From NCBI GenBank assembly GCA_032158295.1, contig CM063244.1:3414510-3478509 (forward strand): a DNA stretch of 64,000 nucleotides. Direction: 5' to 3'. A program made the translations under genes and the position numbers. Every line of letters starts with the position of its first letter. Position 1 is the stretch's first letter. The notes beneath the pieces were generated by a model. The model worked only from the letters and a program-made list of their open reading frames with translations, was not told the origin of the DNA and did no database searches. Source of the DNA: Pycnopodia helianthoides (lineage: Eukaryota; Echinodermata; Asteroidea; Forcipulatida; Asteriidae). Of the stretch, positions 13,001-21,025 are shown piece after piece.

Positions 13001-14408
13001 AATGTCAGTGACATTGGCTGAAAAAACATTGTCCAGTCAGCTGCAAGAACTCAAGGACAAGGTGGGTTTAGGGTTGGGCTGTTACATTGACATCGAATGT
13101 CAGTGTCATTGGCCGAGTGTAAAACATTGTCCAGTCGGCTGAGAGAACTCAAGGACCAGGTGGGTTTAGGGTTGGGCTGTTACATTGACATTGAATGTCA
13201 GTGTTGTTGGCCGAGCGGTCTATCTCATGTCACCCAAGTTTTGATGTTGTCAGAGTGTGGATTTGGGATCTAGTAGCAGCAATTGTGTCTGTCTTTTAGC
13301 CAGACACTTCTCCATAATTGCTTGTCTTTTCGAATGGCCATTAAGCTGTAAATTCCCTCGCATCGTGTAATGCATGTAATAGAAGACAGGACACTTACCA
13401 CTGTCGGGAAATTGCAAATTGTGCCAGTGTTTCTTGGACTTAAAAGACGCTGCATAAAATGGGTGTCATTCATTAATTAACTCCTTCTGACTAAAACCTC
13501 AATTATCTATGAATTGTTATTATTGATTAACATTATTATTGTGATTGAATGGTAGAGAGCGTAACAAGTATTATGAAATCAATGCCAATTTGGAGCCTTG
13601 CTGCAATACTTGTGATTTTGCAGGACTGCTATAGTGTTGCAGTACTGCCAAAACGTTATCTCTATGCTGTAAAACTGGAGATGCATGAATGGTCAATGGT
13701 TTGTTATGCCTAGTTATATTCAAGTGTTGAACATCTATACAATGTAATTGAATGGTAATGACCAACTTTTGCAGTGATTTTTATTAAAGCAATTGTAAAT
13801 TTATGACAATCCAGGGATATGGTGAGAGTTTAGTAGCGTGTTCTTTGCTCTCGATGAGATGAAAATGATAAAAAAAACTCAATGGAAATTTGGCTACTTT
13901 TCCTTTTTGTAAATCAAGAATAACAGGGCATTATTTGTGCCAAAGAAAATATAATGCACTGCTGTTTTTGTTGAATAACTGACCTTGTTACTGCGGTGCG
14001 CCTATTAGCTGTGTACTACTGCAACAAGAGTCCTAAAGAATTTAACGAAAGTGCTGAATTGTCCTCTTTAAAAGGAAAAAAGGGCGCTAGTAATGCTGAA
14101 TATACGTACACTCTGGCGCTGGCTATAACTGCGGCCTCATCCAGGGCCCAATTTCATAGAGCTGCTAAGCACAGCAATTTGCTTAGCATGAAATTTCTTC
14201 ATTGATAAAAACAGGATTACCAACCAAATTTCCACGTGATTTTCAGGATAAGCAAACAGCAGCTGAATACCAGTAACAAGCAATATGCAACACATGGACA
14301 TTTGGTTGGTAACCCTGTTTTTATCCAGGAAGAAATTTCATGCTAAGCAAATTTTTGTGCTAAACAGCTCTATGAAATTGGGCCCAGGAGTCCAAAAGAT
14401 CAAAATGT

Positions 14409-14466
<58 letters not shown>

Positions 14467-16742
14467 TGTGTGTGTGCGTGCAGCCAACTTTTATATACAC
14501 GTGCGTGAGTGGAGTCAGAAAAACGCACCTGGTGTTGCGTAACTATGAAAGCATGAAAGCCGCCTGGGCGATCTTAATGGAACAAAGAAAATTACTGAAA
14601 GGTCTACTACAAAAGTTTAGTCCATTATGTAGAACTGGATGAACGAGTATGGGTTTTGAGGCATTGCATGGTGAGGTATCAATATATATTCGGTTTGCGG
14701 TAACACCATGTGTAAAAAAATATCTACTTGCTGTGTAGATTTGTTCTTTAGAGAACTTGTCTTGCTATTTATTCTACTACCGCGGAGTAGATTTTCGGAA
14801 TTCGGGAGACTTCTCAGTTCTGAGAAGAACTGTCCTGCTTAATAACTACTACCTGGGCGGGAGGTAGGAAATCGGCCTGGACTACTACTTTAGCTTTGTG
14901 GATCGGGGGGACTTCTCGTAATTAACTGCACTGCCGCGGAGGTTTCAGTGTAGAGTCATTCACTGCTCTGATTGGTTCTTCTGAAAGGAGAACTGTGATT
15001 AGAGGGCTCAGAGTTATTGTGTGGGTTGCCCATGTGTGTGGAGTGCCCTGTGTAGTGGGGCGTGTCAGTAGACTGAGGGATACCAGTAGAGTAGGTTAGT
15101 AGTCCAGGCCGATTTTCCTACCTCCCGCCCAGGTAGTAGTTAACAAGCAGGACAGTTCTTTTCAGAACTAAGAAGTCTCCCGAATTCCGAAAATCTACTC
15201 CGCGGTAGTAGAATAAATAGCAAGACAAGTTCTCTAAAGAACAAAATCTACACAGCAAGTAGATATTTTTGTACACATGGTGTTACCGCAAACCGAATAT
15301 ACATGTATATATGGATGAACGAGATTGACCATTGTTCGGTTCATATGTTCTTTCATGTACATTTATAACATTGTATTGAAATACATTTATAACATTGTAT
15401 TGAAATACATTTATAACATTGTATTGAAATAACTTGTGAAGATGTTTGGTAGCTTTTGAGCGTAGTCAGTCAGCAGACAGTATCTACAAAACACAATTGA
15501 GAGGAAGTGAAAGTGAACTTATTCTTGGCCTGCAGGGGATTGTGTTGATCAATCTCTGCTGTTTGACTTTATAAACCTCATTCCGATATTCGTGTCTGAT
15601 TCTAGATTAACCTGATTCCATCACCGTCTCTCTTAGCTCATCCCCCCCTCGGTTCCCTCTACTCCTTGTGGTCAATCCTGCTCCTTTCAATTATTTTTCC
15701 GGATTGCTGCTTCATCAATCTTGTCTTCTGTCCGTTGAATCTACCCTCTTAGATAATTTAAAAACCTCAAGGTGCTTTGATGTCTGTATTTCCTTTGGGC
15801 AATCTTATCACATATCATCTACTGTTACTGAGAGATCATTTATCATTTGTCTGCCTGGCAAGGCTCCATAGTGTTGTTTGGAGAGAGTTCAAACAGTTCA
15901 CATGAATGGTTATTGAAACCTGTGTTCACCGTTGATAGTTGTTTTGGTTTAAAACCGTCCTGAAATGTATTGTACCTGCCATAATGTTGTGTGTAAACTG
16001 TACAGATAATGTGTCACAATAACCCATCTTTTTAATGTCGCACGGTGTTTTGAATGGGATTGTTCTTTCTGTGTCTTTTGTTTGTTTTTCTTCTATGGTT
16101 GCCTCGCCAGTTATGAAACAAAAAAATTTGGCATAGGTAGGGTTAGATGTGGCTGTCTCCTGAAAAGATCCAAACATTAGCGATGCCAGCAGGGTTAGGC
16201 TTATGTAATAAGTAACTAGTAGTTCTCTGTTGGCGGGACAGACGTATCCCCATACTGTGGTTCAGGCACTGGCCTGTGGTGACCAGTCTTGTTTCTTTAT
16301 CTTTTTTTCTTCCAATCTGTGCATTTTAAAACATGTTATGCGCTTTTGATCATTTTTATGTAAGGGGCTCAATATAAATCTTGAATTATTGTTAATATAA
16401 TTATTACAGATGAGATTTCTTAAACCATTGATTGACTGGTTCTGCAATGCTTGTTGAACTTGAAGTGTTGATAAAACAAACTGTTGTTGTTGTTGTTGTT
16501 TGTTTTGTTTTATTTGTGGGGGTCTTTTTTGACTACAAAGTACCTTACAATTAGGTCAAACACTTTCAGTACAAAAAACGGAGGTGGGTTGTCGGGTTAT
16601 CTTGGTGGTCTAACTAGATTTCCTTCTCTAAAACTAGTCATGTTTTGTATTTCCCATCATCTAGATGACCGAGCAGCGTAAACAGAAACAGCGCATCAAC
16701 CTTCTCAGTTCTCCGAGTATCCCCCAGATGGGTGGACCCTGA
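990..16742 (+). CDS. itpr: Inositol 1,4,5-trisphosphate receptor, 3'-terminal six exons (partial gene)
   Basis: IP3-gated Ca2+ release channel of the endoplasmic reticulum. It is a tetramer whose pore is formed by the C-terminal S5-S6 region. Joined exons 990-1067, 2214-2380, 3811-3976, 8793-8953, 12321-12482 and 16665-16742 give 812 nt and 269 residues plus TGA. All introns are GT-AG and all phases agree (1,0,1,0,0). Numbering from the first full codon at 992: luminal loop 1-50; pore helix and filter GGGIGD at 68-73; S6 about 88-117, with gate positions F108 and I112; zinc linker C133, C136, H153, H158; coiled coil about 212-255; C-terminus ending MGGP. Zinc-ligand spacing matches vertebrate IP3Rs (C-x2-C, 16 residues between, H-x4-H). 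A ryanodine receptor is excluded because its filter and C-terminus differ and it lacks this linker. The N-terminal roughly 2,400 residues expected of the family lie upstream of the window. Confidence 0.95.
1068..1946. other. IP3R intron, unique sequence
   Basis: No recognisable gene or repeat family. Contains an A-rich stretch (about 1265-1300) and otherwise ordinary AT-rich intron. Confidence 0.5.
1947..2177 (+). mobile_element. Solo arm of foldback element (family E)
   Basis: Runs from ATTCGGTTTGCGGTAACACC to the motif GTGGATCGGGGGG. The same sequence forms both arms of the complete foldback at 14683-15304 and recurs inverted at 17330-17578. It sits about 36 bp before the IP3R pore exon. 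Arm only, no transposase. Confidence 0.75.
2214..2380 (+). CDS. itpr: IP3R exon: pore helix and selectivity filter
   Basis: 167-nt exon, acceptor TTTTTGGTAG|GTATG and donor GCAAAG|GTAATA, phase 1 in and phase 0 out. It starts with the end of the luminal loop, then [20 protein letters not shown] (pore helix) and SGGGIGD (filter; vertebrates have GGGVGD, so Val to Ile here), ending [15 protein letters not shown] is the typical entry to the pore helix. A solo arm of a foldback element ends about 36 bp upstream. A 27-bp minisatellite starts at the donor itself (2381), so the authentic 5' splice site is the first of about 20 similar GGTAATA sites. Confidence 0.96.
2381..2941 (+). repeat. 27-bp minisatellite starting at the exon's splice donor
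   Basis: About 21 copies of a unit reading GTAATATACTATTACACACA followed by GTGCTTG, some shortened. The first unit is the intron's own 5' splice site, and later units preserve the donor-like string TTG|GTAATA. Peptides read from it are repeat artefacts. Confidence 0.95.
2942..3494. other. IP3R intron, no feature seen apart from a short duplication
   Basis: Ordinary intron sequence. A short direct duplication (TTTTCTGGTAGAAGACAGAT) occurs twice near 3018-3062. Confidence 0.5.
3500..3757 (-). mobile_element. 5'-truncated LINE (L2/CR1-like) 3' end, antisense in intron
   Basis: Read on the minus strand, [14 protein letters not shown]...[10 protein letters not shown] matches the C-terminal end of non-LTR reverse-transcriptase ORF2 proteins (typical pattern: P-x-LWN-x-LP then FK-x-x-LK-x-x-LF). 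It is followed by a 3' UTR with GCGCTATATAAGCACTG and a (TTA)n tail (3500-3525), the usual L2/CR1-type 3' signature. It lies about 55 bp upstream of the S6 exon. Confidence 0.8.
3811..3976 (+). CDS. itpr: IP3R exon: S6 gate helix and start of the zinc linker
   Basis: 166-nt exon, acceptor TTGTTACCCAG|GAACC and donor TTTGTG|GTAAGG, phase 0 in and phase 1 out. It encodes [13 protein letters not shown], a hydrophobic run, then [19 protein letters not shown] and [12 protein letters not shown]. This is the S6 pore-lining helix with gate Phe and Ile, the cytosolic extension, and the first two zinc ligands (Cys-x2-Cys). It is nearly identical to the vertebrate segment. The last 30 nt of the exon plus the first 39 nt of the intron are duplicated directly downstream (4016-4078) with the donor GT changed to AT. 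Confidence 0.98.
3947..4078 (+). repeat. 69-bp tandem duplication of an exon-intron junction
   Basis: The last 30 nt of the S6 exon plus the start of its intron (3947-4015) are repeated at 4016-4078. Both contain CTTGCTTCATTTGTG followed by the splice-donor region and GGCTTT(T)CCTT. The real donor GT at 3977-3978 corresponds to AT at 4046-4047, so the copy is not a functional donor. Confidence 0.85.
4532..4918 (+). mobile_element. MITE family B, copy 2
   Basis: Flanked by TTAA at 4532-4535 and 4915-4918, within the first unit of the intronic triplication. Carries the inner palindrome-like GTTTCTGTCAGAAACGTTTC. Confidence 0.85.
6061..6446 (+). mobile_element. MITE family B, copy 3
   Basis: Flanked by TTAA at 6061-6064 and 6443-6446, in the third unit of the triplication. 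Nearly identical to copy 2. Confidence 0.85.
6565..6955 (-). mobile_element. MITE family C, full-length copy
   Basis: Runs from TTTGAAGGCAGTGGATACTT to TACCTTTAA. Truncated copies lie at 5034-5345 and 5612-5921 in the same triplication; a further copy is at 42678-43044. The internal hairpin reads AGGCTTCAGGCATGAAGCCT. Related to family C' elements at 19964, 28009, 42064 and 59377. Confidence 0.8.
6956..7390. other. IP3R intron, no feature recognised
   Basis: Unique sequence. No coding or repeat structure noticed. Confidence 0.5.
7391..7765 (+). mobile_element. MITE family A, copy 1 (left end decayed)
   Basis: Matches the four copies at 20352-20744, 26562-26955, 46929-47327 and 51706-52099. 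Contains the core AAACCTGTAGAAGTTTGAGA and the right end TTCTGTAATGTTCCTTTAA. The left terminal repeat is missing. Confidence 0.85.
7846..8025. repeat. Palindromic (foldback) element
   Basis: Arms of about 70 bp: GGAAGGAACTATAAATAAAT at the left end and its complement at the right, with AACTTGCGGGTACAACCA inside each. The central sequence CCACACCGGCTCTTTTCAGA recurs at 10211-10230 beside another copy of the GGGTACAACC arm. Confidence 0.85.
8026..8792. other. IP3R intron with two poly(T) tracts
   Basis: Poly(T) at about 8259-8273 and 8541-8562. A 134-codon open frame at 8363-8767 spans the tract and has no recognisable protein character. Ends in the acceptor of the exon at 8793. Confidence 0.5.
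8793..8953 (+). CDS. itpr: IP3R exon: zinc-binding linker and C-terminal domain start
   Basis: 161-nt exon, acceptor GTTTTTACAG|GTCTG and donor ATCAAG|GTACGC, phase 1 in and phase 0 out. It encodes [38 protein letters not shown] and [15 protein letters not shown]. The two histidines (FEEH and DEH) complete the C2H2 zinc site that couples IP3 binding to the S6 gate. [18 protein letters not shown] is a hallmark of IP3Rs. An older repeat (9003-9330) starts about 50 bp into the following intron. Confidence 0.98.
9003..9330 (+). repeat. Dispersed repeat family G, copy 1
   Basis: About 330 bp, from GTTAGTTTGTGGCCTGACAT to GACTAAAAATATGGATAT. The reverse complement is at 30862-31175. The motif CTCTCGAAGGCTAAAT next to CATTTCGACCCTAG suggests a transposon terminus. 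Includes a poly(G) run at about 9208-9225. Confidence 0.85.
9417..10175. mobile_element. Element with about 145-bp inverted arms
   Basis: Left arm 9417-9563 and right arm 10031-10175 are near-perfect reverse complements (for example CTCTGGAGTTACCTAGTGCC and its complement), enclosing about 470 bp of AT-rich sequence. No transposase seen. It is followed at 10195-10305 by GAAACGTCGAGACCACACCG and a copy of the GGGTACAACC arm. Confidence 0.8.
10310..10585 (+). repeat. Tandem duplication, about 149-bp unit, two copies
   Basis: AATAACTGTTTCGATTGGAT at 10311 and the matching AATAACTGTTTTGATTGGGT at about 10460. Both continue with TTGTTAGTTACAGCCGCC and CATATAAAGTGTAAAAAG. Confidence 0.9.
10586..12320. 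other. IP3R intron, mostly unique; SINE fragment inside
   Basis: No gene seen. Contains a tRNA-derived SINE fragment (about 11405-11495, minus). Near 12080-12140 there is a short GGTTACTAA repeat. Confidence 0.5.
11405..11495 (-). mobile_element. tRNA-derived SINE fragment
   Basis: The reverse complement carries the B-box-like GGTTCAAATCCCGCTCTAGT followed by the tail TTTGTTCAACCCCAT, as in the SINE copies at 19136-19420 and 24850-25145. Confidence 0.7.
12321..12482 (+). CDS. itpr: IP3R exon: [11 protein letters not shown] segment and C-terminal coiled coil
   Basis: 162-nt exon (54 codons, phase 0 both ends), acceptor TTGTTTTTAG|GAGAAG and donor GACCAG|GTGGGT. It encodes [15 protein letters not shown], an acidic stretch [11 protein letters not shown], then [20 protein letters not shown] and QLRELKDQ, a leucine-heptad coiled coil that joins the four C-terminal tails. 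[13 protein letters not shown] is invariant in the family. The last roughly 40 nt of the exon, with the donor, are the first unit of a 97-bp tandem array running to about 13215 in the intron. Confidence 0.98.
12443..13215 (+). repeat. 97-bp minisatellite built from an exon end plus splice donor
   Basis: Eight copies including the exon's own end, each starting AAAACATTGTCCAGTC. Units include the exonic sequence for LRELKDQ (or LQELKDK), the donor-like GTGGGTTTAGGG and the intronic TGTTACATTGACATC. Six of the seven intronic copies keep the donor GT (12677, 12775, 12870, 12967, 13062, 13160). From copy 3 on, two subtypes alternate (GAGAGAACTCAAGGACCAG versus GCAAGAACTCAAGGACAAG), suggesting expansion as dimers. 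Confidence 0.95.
13216..14153. other. IP3R intron, no feature recognised
   Basis: Unique sequence, AT-rich. Nothing repetitive or coding noticed. Confidence 0.5.
14154..14395. mobile_element. MITE family J (GGGCCCAATTTCATAGAGCTG ends)
   Basis: Near-palindromic element: left GGGCCCAATTTCATAGAGCT, right AGCTCTATGAAATTGGGCCC, with inner arms TGCTTAGCATGAAATTTCTT and CCTGTTTTTATCC. About 242 bp, no coding capacity. The termini resemble a MITE type common in echinoderm genomes (recollection, not searched). Confidence 0.9.
14407..14478 (+). repeat. (GA)n followed by (GT)n microsatellite
   Basis: About 28 GA dinucleotides then a short TG run, 12 bp after the MITE at 14154-14395. Confidence 0.98.
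14683..15304. mobile_element. Complete foldback element (family E)
   Basis: Two arms of roughly 205 bp: left from ATTCGGTTTGCGGTAACACC, right ending in GGTGTTACCGCAAACCGAAT. About 210 bp of unrelated sequence lies between. Inside each arm are CTCAGTTCTGAGAAGAACTG-like and GGCGGGAGGTAGGAAATCGG motifs. Solo arms at 1947-2177 and 17330-17578. Confidence 0.9.
15350..15432 (+). repeat. 24-bp tandem repeat, three copies
   Basis: Unit ACATTTATAACATTGTATTG plus AAAT, three consecutive near-identical copies. Confidence 0.95.
15433..16664. other. IP3R last intron, no element recognised
   Basis: Unique AT-rich sequence with a (TGT)n tract at about 16483-16500 before the acceptor at 16664. Confidence 0.5.
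16665..16742 (+). CDS. itpr: IP3R terminal exon, C-terminal tail and stop
   Basis: Coding part of the last exon, acceptor CCATCATCTAG|ATGACC, phase 0. It encodes [14 protein letters not shown] (family-typical [10 protein letters not shown] motif at the end of the coiled coil), then a short lineage-specific tail [11 protein letters not shown] and TGA at 16740-16742. Vertebrate tails diverge after the same motif, so the different ending is expected. Confidence 0.97.
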   Translation: MTEQRKQKQRINLLSSPSIPQMGGP

Positions 16743-17330
16743 TGTCACCCCCTCCCCTCCCCCCTAGCAACCGCTACCAAGACAACAGTCTTCTAAAGCT
16801 AAGATTCTTACATTTTGTACTTTAAACAACAATGTTTAGACTGGTGCTGCATCTTATATTTTCGTAAAGCCTAACCGTCCAAACGAAGCACAATCTTGTG
16901 ATCAGTCTTATAGCCATATTACTAAACTGTAACAAAGATTTTTTTTTACAAAGTCTGTTTATAAATATTTTTAATGAGAGTTTGAAAGAAAGAAAAAAGT
17001 GGTGAGAATCATGTCTTCAAAATAGCAGCAACTTGAACCTTGAGCGCTAAATAAATTAATTATGTGTTGTAGATTCTTATTTTATGACATTTCTACAAAT
17101 CACTCCTCAGTGGTGTGAGCATATTTTCTAGAATGGTTTACTTTCCCCGTTGTACTAACATTTTACGGTGGGGCATCCAGTTATAATTCTTAAAAAACAA
17201 ATGTAGAAGTATGTGTATTGCTAGAATGATTGTATTTATTAACTACAAGATGTACCCAGTTTCGGCATACCACACTGAATAATGATTTGGTATAAATTTG
17301 TGGCTAGAGCAAGCTAGTCGAAACGTTGAG
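16743..17330 (+). other. itpr: IP3R 3' UTR, proximal part
   Basis: Non-coding sequence after the stop, starting with a C-rich stretch and then AT-rich. AATAAA at 17050-17055 is the nearest usable poly(A) signal, about 310 nt past the stop. A foldback-arm repeat begins near 17330, which makes an end before that point likely. A much longer UTR cannot be excluded: ATTAAA at 29479-29484 is followed by GT-rich sequence. Confidence 0.5.
17050..17055 (+). terminator. Candidate polyadenylation signal AATAAA for the IP3R gene
   Basis: Canonical hexamer in the sequence following the IP3R stop codon, with T/GT-rich sequence downstream (ATTATGTGTTGTAGATTC). Position relative to the stop is plausible. 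No transcript evidence is available here. Confidence 0.4.
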
Positions 17331-17578
17331 ACCAAAAAGAACTCACTCCGCGGCAGTGCGATCCACAAAGCTAAAGTAGTAGTCCAGGCCGATTTCCTAC
17401 CTCCCACCCAGGTAGTAGTTAATAAGCAGAACAGTTCTTTTCAGAACTGAGAAGTCTCCCGATTTCCGAAAATCTACTCCGCGGTAGTAGAATAAATAGC
17501 AAGACAAGTTCTCTAAAGAACAAAATCTACACAGCAAAGTAGATATTTTTACACATGGTGTTACCGCAAACCATATAT
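17330..17578 (-). mobile_element. Solo arm of foldback element (family E), inverted
   Basis: Reverse complement of the 1947-2177 arm, ending ACACATGGTGTTACCGCAAA. Preceded by CGAAACGTTGAGACCAAAAA, similar to a motif near 10200. Confidence 0.8.
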
Positions 17579-19130
17579 ATATTAGCATATAGGGTCAAAC
17601 TTATTTTTATTAAATTTTTTTTAAACTCTGACCCAATTGTGTCTTGACTGAGACCCTCTGACATTTACCAGAAGATTTTGGAGGGTATGGGACTGTCAAG
17701 ATGAAAGAGTTTTCTTTTAAGCAACTTATTATGTCAGGAATGGTATCACTTTTGACATCTCTTAAGAATCCATGCAATTCATAAGACGTTATAACATTGG
17801 TGGATTAGATGATAAAGAACTGTCTTGTCTCCTCCCGCCCCCCAACCCCTTAACCTTGTTTGTTTCTAAGGATGCCAAAAAAAAGTGATTGCTCATTACG
17901 TGGTTCAGCTCCCAATTAAATCTGGTCTTCTTGGGTCGGGAAGGAAGGCGTCAAATGTTACAGTGGTTTTATCCTTGTGGCCTTCATTAAGTGCAATGAA
18001 GGGTTAAGTTACTTGTCAGGATGTCTCCAGAGGGACGTGCCCCTTGATAATGCCATGGCTTGATTCCAGGGGAGGGAGGGAGGGAGGGAGGGAGGGGGGG
18101 GTGTTCATGGTGTGAATCTTCCATAGTGATAAGCCTATATCAAGGAATGCCAATGGGTCACAACCTCGCCCTACATCCCCAGGGGTGTTGCCAACCAATG
18201 TGTCACTGTGTCAAATGGCTATTTGCAAAAGCTGTCTAAAGATTCGACCCCCCCCCCAACCTGACACAAAATACAGAAAAATAATGGTGTGGTGTTAAGT
18301 CAATTAGTGGTGTGAGCAAACGTCTGCTCTGGGACAGGATCTGGCACATTGGTGGCTGTGGTTGACTTGTACCAAGGATTTTGAGTTTGTAGATTAGAAA
18401 AAGTGACATGGCTTCCATCCTTCAAGATGTGAGTTGAAGTAAGTTACCTACAAAAATGCTTGGGCCACCTGACAATGAACATACCCTCCCCTGCTCCCCT
18501 GCTCCCCCGCTCAATGTTGTTAGGAGCGCAGACCACTCAATGAGAACCAACATTGAACGGGATATGTCGGGAATGTAGCACGATTAGATTATATCGTGGG
18601 ATGGTAAGGTTTTACTTGGGTTGAATCCTTCACAACCCAAGTCAATAGAGGGTGGCATACAGTCGTAGCTCTACTGGATTGCATAATGCAGGCCTCAAAT
18701 TTCACAATTGCTGTGGGTGCCCTTAAAAACCTTCAATACAAATTCAAATTTTTCCTTATTGGGTGCCCTTCATTTTGGGGAAATTGCCGTGACCTTTTGA
18801 ACACGAAGTTAGAGGCCTGATAATGCAACATCAACAGTTGAGAGTTACCGGCAAGTTTGTCACATGTTTTCAAAGATTGCAAAACCATGGTTCAGAGTGC
18901 ATTGTTTGACACTGATTGAAATTTTAATTTGGAAAATGTATGCACGCTAAAAAGGATGGCATCTTATTATTTGACTTTGTGGGTCATCACGGGAATAAGA
19001 CTTGATTTCCTCTTCAACATACTCCAACGTGACATGTGGTTACAAATACAAAGCTGTTATGTTGGTTTTTTTAATGATGGAATATAATATAATTTTGGGG
19101 ACTTAATATTCAATATGAAAAAGTCACATC
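17579..19130. other. Intergenic sequence downstream of IP3R
   Basis: No gene recognised. Contains a (GGGA)n tract at about 18068-18100, a poly(C) tract at about 18247-18258 and a C-rich (CTCCCCTG)-like tract near 18485-18510. Confidence 0.5.
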
Positions 19131-19135
19131 CCCTT

Positions 19136-19420
19136 AAGGTGATCCCCTGGCTGCCGCTTCCCAGGTTGTATCGTAAACTTGGGTGTGATCCCTGGCTACA
19201 CGGCAGTTAATGGTTGTATGGCTTCTGACTGGCACCCCCGAAAACCAAAATATTGACAAATTAGGGAGACTGCCAACATTAGGGCTTAGATAGCTCAGTT
19301 GATAGAGCGCCGGCAAGTCAATCCAGAGGTCGTTGGTTCAAATCCCGCTCTAGTCATTTTTCTTTGTTCAACCCAAAATTATTTAAAATCTACCCAGTCA
19401 GTTTCCCTTGTGGTTTCTTA
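19136..19420 (+). mobile_element. tRNA-derived SINE, copy 1
   Basis: tRNA-like head with A-box TAGCTCAGTTGATAGAGCG and B-box GGTTCAAATCCCGC (19286-19351), then a tail ...TTTGTTCAACCC and CAGTCAGTTTCCCTTGTGGT. Upstream sequence (GATCCCTGGCTACACGGCAG) is shared with the inverted copy at 24850-25145. It has no proper tRNA 3' end, so it is a SINE and not a tRNA gene. Confidence 0.8.
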
Positions 19421-19963
19421 ATACTCGATATGGAATATAACATTATAGAAATACTTTGCCGACATTTCCAATCCTCTCTTATCTACGGACAGCGTGAAAC
19501 GTTCAGCGCGGCTGTGAATACTGACAGGCTTCAGTCCTTTGACCATCTGCCAGGCTTCAATTCACATTAATGTGATTGTTTAGAGAACATTCCCAGCCGT
19601 TTGACGCCGTAATGAGTCGGTACTTTATTCCAGCATTCTGCGTGGAAATGCTGTGTTGAAACGGAATACATCGAGAATGAAGAGCGGCAGCCGGCTAGCG
19701 TCGTTTGGCTGGTGTTGAATTTCAAACCGCCGTTCATCCCCCCCATGAGACTGTCTGTGTGTGTGTGAAGTGGTACATATCTTGGTGTCGATAAATTTAC
19801 AAATTGCATTCTGTTGTTGCCCATTAGGGGATTCACTTAGGAGAATAAAACAGATAATCAATCCTTGTTTCTGGTCTGTCTTTTTACTCATACAAAAAGA
19901 GCAAGTGAACTGCAGGGTAATCTACTAGTGCTCCAAAATAAAATGGAACAAAATGCAAGGTGG

Positions 19964-20337
19964 TTAAAGACACTGGACACCTTTGGTAATTGTCAAAGAC
20001 CAGTCTTCTCACTCGGTGTATTTCAACATATGCACAACAAAACAAACCTGTGAAAATTTGAACTCAATTGGTCGTCGAAGTTGCGAGATAATAATGGAAG
20101 ACAAAAACACTCTTGTCACACGAAGATGCTTTCAGATGCTTGATTTCGAGCCGTCATGCGTGAGGTCTCAAAATCAATTCAAATATTTTACTTCTTTCTC
20201 AAAAACCACGTTACTTCAGAGGGAGCCGTTTCTCACAATGTTTTATACTATCAACAGCTCTCCATTGCTTGTTACCAAGTAAGTTTTTATGCTAACAATT
20301 ATTTTGAGTAATTACCAAAAGTGTCCAGTGCCTTTAA
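19964..20337 (+). mobile_element. MITE family C', copy 1
   Basis: TTAA (19964-19967) to TTAA (20334-20337). Left AGACACTGGACACCTTTGGT, right ACCAAAAGTGTCCAGTGCCT: good terminal inverted repeats. Core AACCTGTGAAAATTTGAACT. Confidence 0.9.
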
Positions 20338-20351
20338 ATAATAGTTTCATC

Positions 20352-20744
20352 TTAAAGGAACATTACAGAATTAGTTTTTGCTAACAAAACAGTTGCTGGC
20401 AGTGTAAGCACTTTACGTAATCCACCATATACATAAACTGACAAACCTGTAGAAGTTTGAGATCGATCGGCCATCTGGGTCACGAGAAAATAGTAAAAAA
20501 CTGACTACACATTTGCATGAAATCATATAGATTCAACAAATGAATAAAACGCTCACTGAGCGATAAACTCCAATCGGAAAATTAGTTTATTCATTTTTCA
20601 TCAACTATGGCGCGTTAGACAGAAATATTTCAAGGGATGTTTTCTACTATCATCATCATTAGACCGTGTAAGTTTTATGTAAATCTGTGATCAAAAGTAT
20701 ATTTAACAAGTTTTTTTCTTACCAATTCTGTAATGTTCCTTTAA
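20352..20744 (+). mobile_element. MITE family A, copy 2
   Basis: TTAA to TTAA, terminal inverted repeats AGGAACATTACAGAATT and AATTCTGTAATGTTCCT. It lies 14 bp after the C' element just upstream. Confidence 0.9.
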
Positions 20745-20904
20745 CTGGACTGGGGTTTTTAAGAACAAGGTAGATCTTTGAAAATACCTACAGTGGACCA
20801 AAGTGCTTTATGCTTAGAGGGGTGTATTGCAATTACACAAGGATAATAAACATTTACAGTTGTTGCTCTCTCCTTTTTCCCCCCTATATCTAAGGTCAAA
20901 AGAC

Positions 20905-21025
20905 ACGTTTTAATCCGGAGGTTGCAGGTTCAGGTCCCGCTCTTGTCAATTTTTCTTTGCTCAACCCAAAGTTGAATTAGAAATTTACCCAGTCAGTTTC
21001 CCTTGTGGTTTATTACTTGTTGAAT
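20905..21025 (+). mobile_element. tRNA-derived SINE fragment
   Basis: B-box-like GGTTCAGGTCCCGCTCTTGT followed by the TTTGCTCAACCCAAAG and CAGTCAGTTTCCCTTGTGGT tail of the SINE at 19136-19420. The 5' half is missing. Confidence 0.75.

Noticed and set aside
19286..19352. Possible tRNA gene
   Set aside because: A- and B-box are present but there is no matching acceptor stem, and the same head with the same tail recurs three more times, so it is a SINE.
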